In this document: positions 6,168 to 7,684 of the stretch, one piece after another
Numbering within the stretch: position 1 is the first letter of the stretch
Layout of the letters: each line of letters begins with the position of its first letter
Translations under genes and position numbers: made by a program
Source of the DNA: Solirubrobacterales bacterium
Lineage (GTDB): Bacteria; Actinomycetota; Thermoleophilia; Solirubrobacterales; Solirubrobacteraceae
Direction: 5' to 3'
DNA: 7,684 nucleotides
NCBI GenBank assembly: GCA_027314825.1
Contig: DAHVAB010000110.1
Span: 1 to 7,684, forward strand
Notes under the pieces: generated by a model
Databases searched by the model: none
What the model was told of the DNA's origin: nothing
What the model saw: only the letters and a program-made list of their open reading frames with translations

Positions 6168-7684
6168 CAGAGCGCCGCCTCGATCGTGGCCTCCGGCGCC
6201 CGGAACGTCTCCGGCGGGTCCGGCGCGCCCTCGTCGATCATCTCGATCGAGTGGACGGGGCACTGCTCGAAGCACGCCGCGCAACCGGTGCAGCGCTCGT
6301 AGTCGAAGCGGTAGCGGCGTCCGGGGCCGAGCTTGATCACCGCATCCTCCGGACATGCGCCGAGGCAGCCGTCGCATTCACAGCAGTTCCCGCATGAGAG
6401 GCACCTGCCCGCCTCGAAGCTCGCCTGAGTCGCGTCGAGCCCGCCTAGAACCTCCGCGAAGCCGGAGACCCGCTCGGACGGGTCGAGCTCCGGCTGCGCG
6501 CGGCGGGCCGCATCGCCGAAGTACCAGAGCCTGAGGCCGTCGAAAGCGGCGAGCGGGTGCTTGGATGCACGTGGCCGGCGGCGGCCGCGAAGGTAGGCGT
6601 CGATCTCCCGGGCGGCACGCTTGCCGTGCCCCGCCGCGACGGTGACGGTCCGCTCGGCGGGCACCATGTCCCCGCCCGCAAACACGCCCGGGCAGCCGGT
6701 CATCAGAGACTCGGAGACCTGGACGGTGCCGTCCGGATCGAGCTCGACGCCCGGCAGCGAGCGCAGGAAGCCGGTGTCGGCCTCCTGGCCGAGCGCCAGG
6801 ATCAGCGAGTCGGCGCTGAGGGTCTCAAACCGCCCGGTCGGCTGCGGGAACCCCTTCTGATCGAGCTCCATCACCTCGACCTGCAGCCGCGGGCCATCGA
6901 ATGCCCTGACCGTTCGCAGCCAGTTGATCCGCACCCCCTCCCGCTCGGCCTCCCCAGCCTCCTGCTCATGCGCGGGCATCTGCGCACGGGTGCGCCGATA
7001 GACGATCACCGCCTCCTCGGCGCCGAGCCGGCGCGCGGTTCGTGCCGCGTCGAGCGCCGTATCCCCGCCACCGTAGATCGCGACCGTCCGCCCGATCGCC
7101 GGCCGCTCCCCGGCGGCGACCCCATGCAGGAAGGAGACCGCGTCGAGCATCGGGCCCGCGTCCATCGCCGGGATCTCCACGCGCTTGGCCAGGTGCGCGC
7201 CGACCGCCACGAAGACCGCGTCGAAGCCGCCCTCGCGGCGCTCGGCATCGAGATCCCCCACCCGATGCCCGGCGGTCAGCCGAACGCCCAGCGACACGAT
7301 CCGCGCCACCTCCGCATCCAGCACGTCGCGCGGCAGCCGGTAGGCCGGAATCCCGTAGCGCATCATCCCGCCCGGCTGCTGCCCGGCATCGCGGACCTCG
7401 ACCTCATGGCCCAGCCGCGCCAGGTGATAGGCGGCGCAGAGCCCGCTCGGACCGGCGCCGACCACGAGCACCCGACGGCCGCTGCCACGCCCCGGCCTAT
7501 CAGGGCGCCACTCCCGCTCGATCGCCATGTCCCCCAGAAACCTCTCCAGGGCGTGGATCGAGACGGCGCTGTCGAGCCTCGCGCGATTGCACTCGCTCTC
7601 GCACGGGTGGTAGCAGACTCGCCCATGCACCGCCGGCAGCGGGTTATCGGCGCTCAGCACCCGCCAGGCTCGCTCGTGCTCGCC
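6167..7684 (-). CDS. GltD/NfnB-like FAD-dependent NAD(P)H oxidoreductase with C-terminal 4Fe-4S domain (5' end outside window)
   Basis: 505 codons are visible and the frame enters from the right edge (GEHERAWRVLSADNPLPAVHGRVC), so the GTG at 7660 is internal, not the start. Visible parts, numbered from the first codon, begin with the end of the N-terminal Fe-S domain, with Cys24, Cys28 and Cys32 (RVCYHPCESEC). Next come an FAD-binding GxGxxG (76-81), the NAD(P)-binding GGGDTA (205-210) followed by YRRTR, and a second FAD motif GVFAGGDMV (near 333-340). The C-terminal ferredoxin domain has Cys434/437/440/444 and Cys465/468/471/475, preceded by a further Cys428-x-x-Cys431 and an extra Cys435. 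GltD-type subunits pass electrons between NAD(P)H and Fe-S clusters. No glutamate synthase large subunit is adjacent, while nifJ is directly downstream, so a role as NAD(P)H:ferredoxin reductase for the pyruvate enzyme is more likely than glutamate synthesis. Which nucleotide it uses is not certain. Confidence 0.88.
   Translation of the reverse strand, partial: GEHERAWRVLSADNPLPAVHGRVCYHPCESECNRARLDSAVSIHALERFLGDMAIEREWRPDRPGRGSGRRVLVVGAGPSGLCAAYHLARLGHEVEVRDAGQQPGGMMRYGIPAYRLPRDVLDAEVARIVSLGVRLTAGHRVGDLDAERREGGFDAVFVAVGAHLAKRVEIPAMDAGPMLDAVSFLHGVAAGERPAIGRTVAIYGGGDTALDAARTARRLGAEEAVIVYRRTRAQMPAHEQEAGEAEREGVRINWLRTVRAFDGPRLQVEVMELDQKGFPQPTGRFETLSADSLILALGQEADTGFLRSLPGVELDPDGTVQVSESLMTGCPGVFAGGDMVPAERTVTVAAGHGKRAAREIDAYLRGRRRPRASKHPLAAFDGLRLWYFGDAARRAQPELDPSERVSGFAEVLGGLDATQASFEAGRCLSCGNCCECDGCLGACPEDAVIKLGPGRRYRFDYERCTGCAACFEQCPVHSIEMIDEGAPDPPETFRAPEATIEAAL

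Larger units (their letters stand above)
6031..6170. repeat. Direct repeat pair bounding the gltD-like/nifJ junction, 130 bp apart
   Basis: The ten bases CGCGCATCAG occur at 6031-6040 and again at 6161-6170, followed on the plus strand by related GC-rich sequence (ACGGGCGCCTC and AGCGCCGCCTC). On the minus strand both read as a GAGGCG-containing stretch, then CTGATGCGCG, that is, a TGATG stop/start overlap. The right copy is the end of the oxidoreductase plus the start of a 12-codon ORF; the left copy is the end of a 27-codon ORF plus the start of nifJ. This suggests that the intervening segment arose by duplication of one ancestral overlap junction. Confidence 0.6.

Noticed and set aside
3929..6397. 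Very long plus-strand open frame (822 codons) antisense to nifJ
   Set aside because: It has no recognisable domain, is Arg/His-rich in the manner of GC-rich shadow frames, and is opposite a gene whose every catalytic motif is intact.
7658..7660. GTG at 7660 as the start of the oxidoreductase
   Set aside because: The frame continues to the window edge with family-like sequence (AWRVLSADNPLPAVHGRVC), and the N-terminal Fe-S domain needs residues further upstream.

Overview
The window comes from a visibly GC-rich bacterial genome with strong G/C bias at third codon positions. All the genes I can support lie on the minus strand, so transcription runs from position 7684 down to position 1. The base composition, the close pairing of a PiT phosphate transporter with a DUF47/PhoU-like partner, and the single-chain pyruvate:ferredoxin oxidoreductase fit a high-GC actinobacterium, possibly a Thermoleophilia/Solirubrobacterales-type lineage. 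That assignment is inference; there is no rRNA or other marker gene here.

Layout in transcription order. (1) 7684-6167: a 5'-truncated GltD/NfnB-like FAD/NAD(P)H oxidoreductase with an added C-terminal iron-sulfur domain. (2) 6167-6037: a short junction filled by two mini-ORFs (12 and 27 codons) built from repeats that resemble the first codons of the next gene. (3) 6037-2411: a full-length 1208-residue pyruvate:ferredoxin/flavodoxin oxidoreductase (NifJ/PFOR) with all twelve expected iron-sulfur cysteines. (4) 2414-2142: a 90-codon ORF made mostly of a ten-residue repeat encoded by a 30-bp tandem array. (5) 2134-1130: a PiT-family phosphate transporter. (6) 1130-513: its DUF47/PhoU-like partner. 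(7) 503-483: a strong GC hairpin that may end the operon. (8) 399-1: the start of a DMT/EamA-like membrane protein that runs off the window.

Adjacent reading frames meet by stop/start overlap or within a few bases: TGATG at 6167, TGATG at 6037, ATGA at 2414, a 7-nt gap at 2141-2135, and TGATG at 1130. This points to one translationally coupled operon. The core chemistry is clear: NifJ oxidises pyruvate to acetyl-CoA and CO2 and passes electrons to ferredoxin, and the GltD-like protein with its extra 4Fe-4S clusters probably exchanges those electrons with NAD(P)H. The reason for linking this to phosphate uptake is not visible in the sequence; supply of phosphate for acetyl-phosphate/ATP formation from acetyl-CoA is one hypothesis.

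The most unusual material is in the two short spaces flanking nifJ. Each holds a tandem array with a period divisible by three (27 and 30 bp), each is open in an operon-sense frame that ends or begins in a coupling overlap, and the two arrays share a GGCGCC-centred core. The upstream array looks like a reiterated copy of the nifJ translation start.
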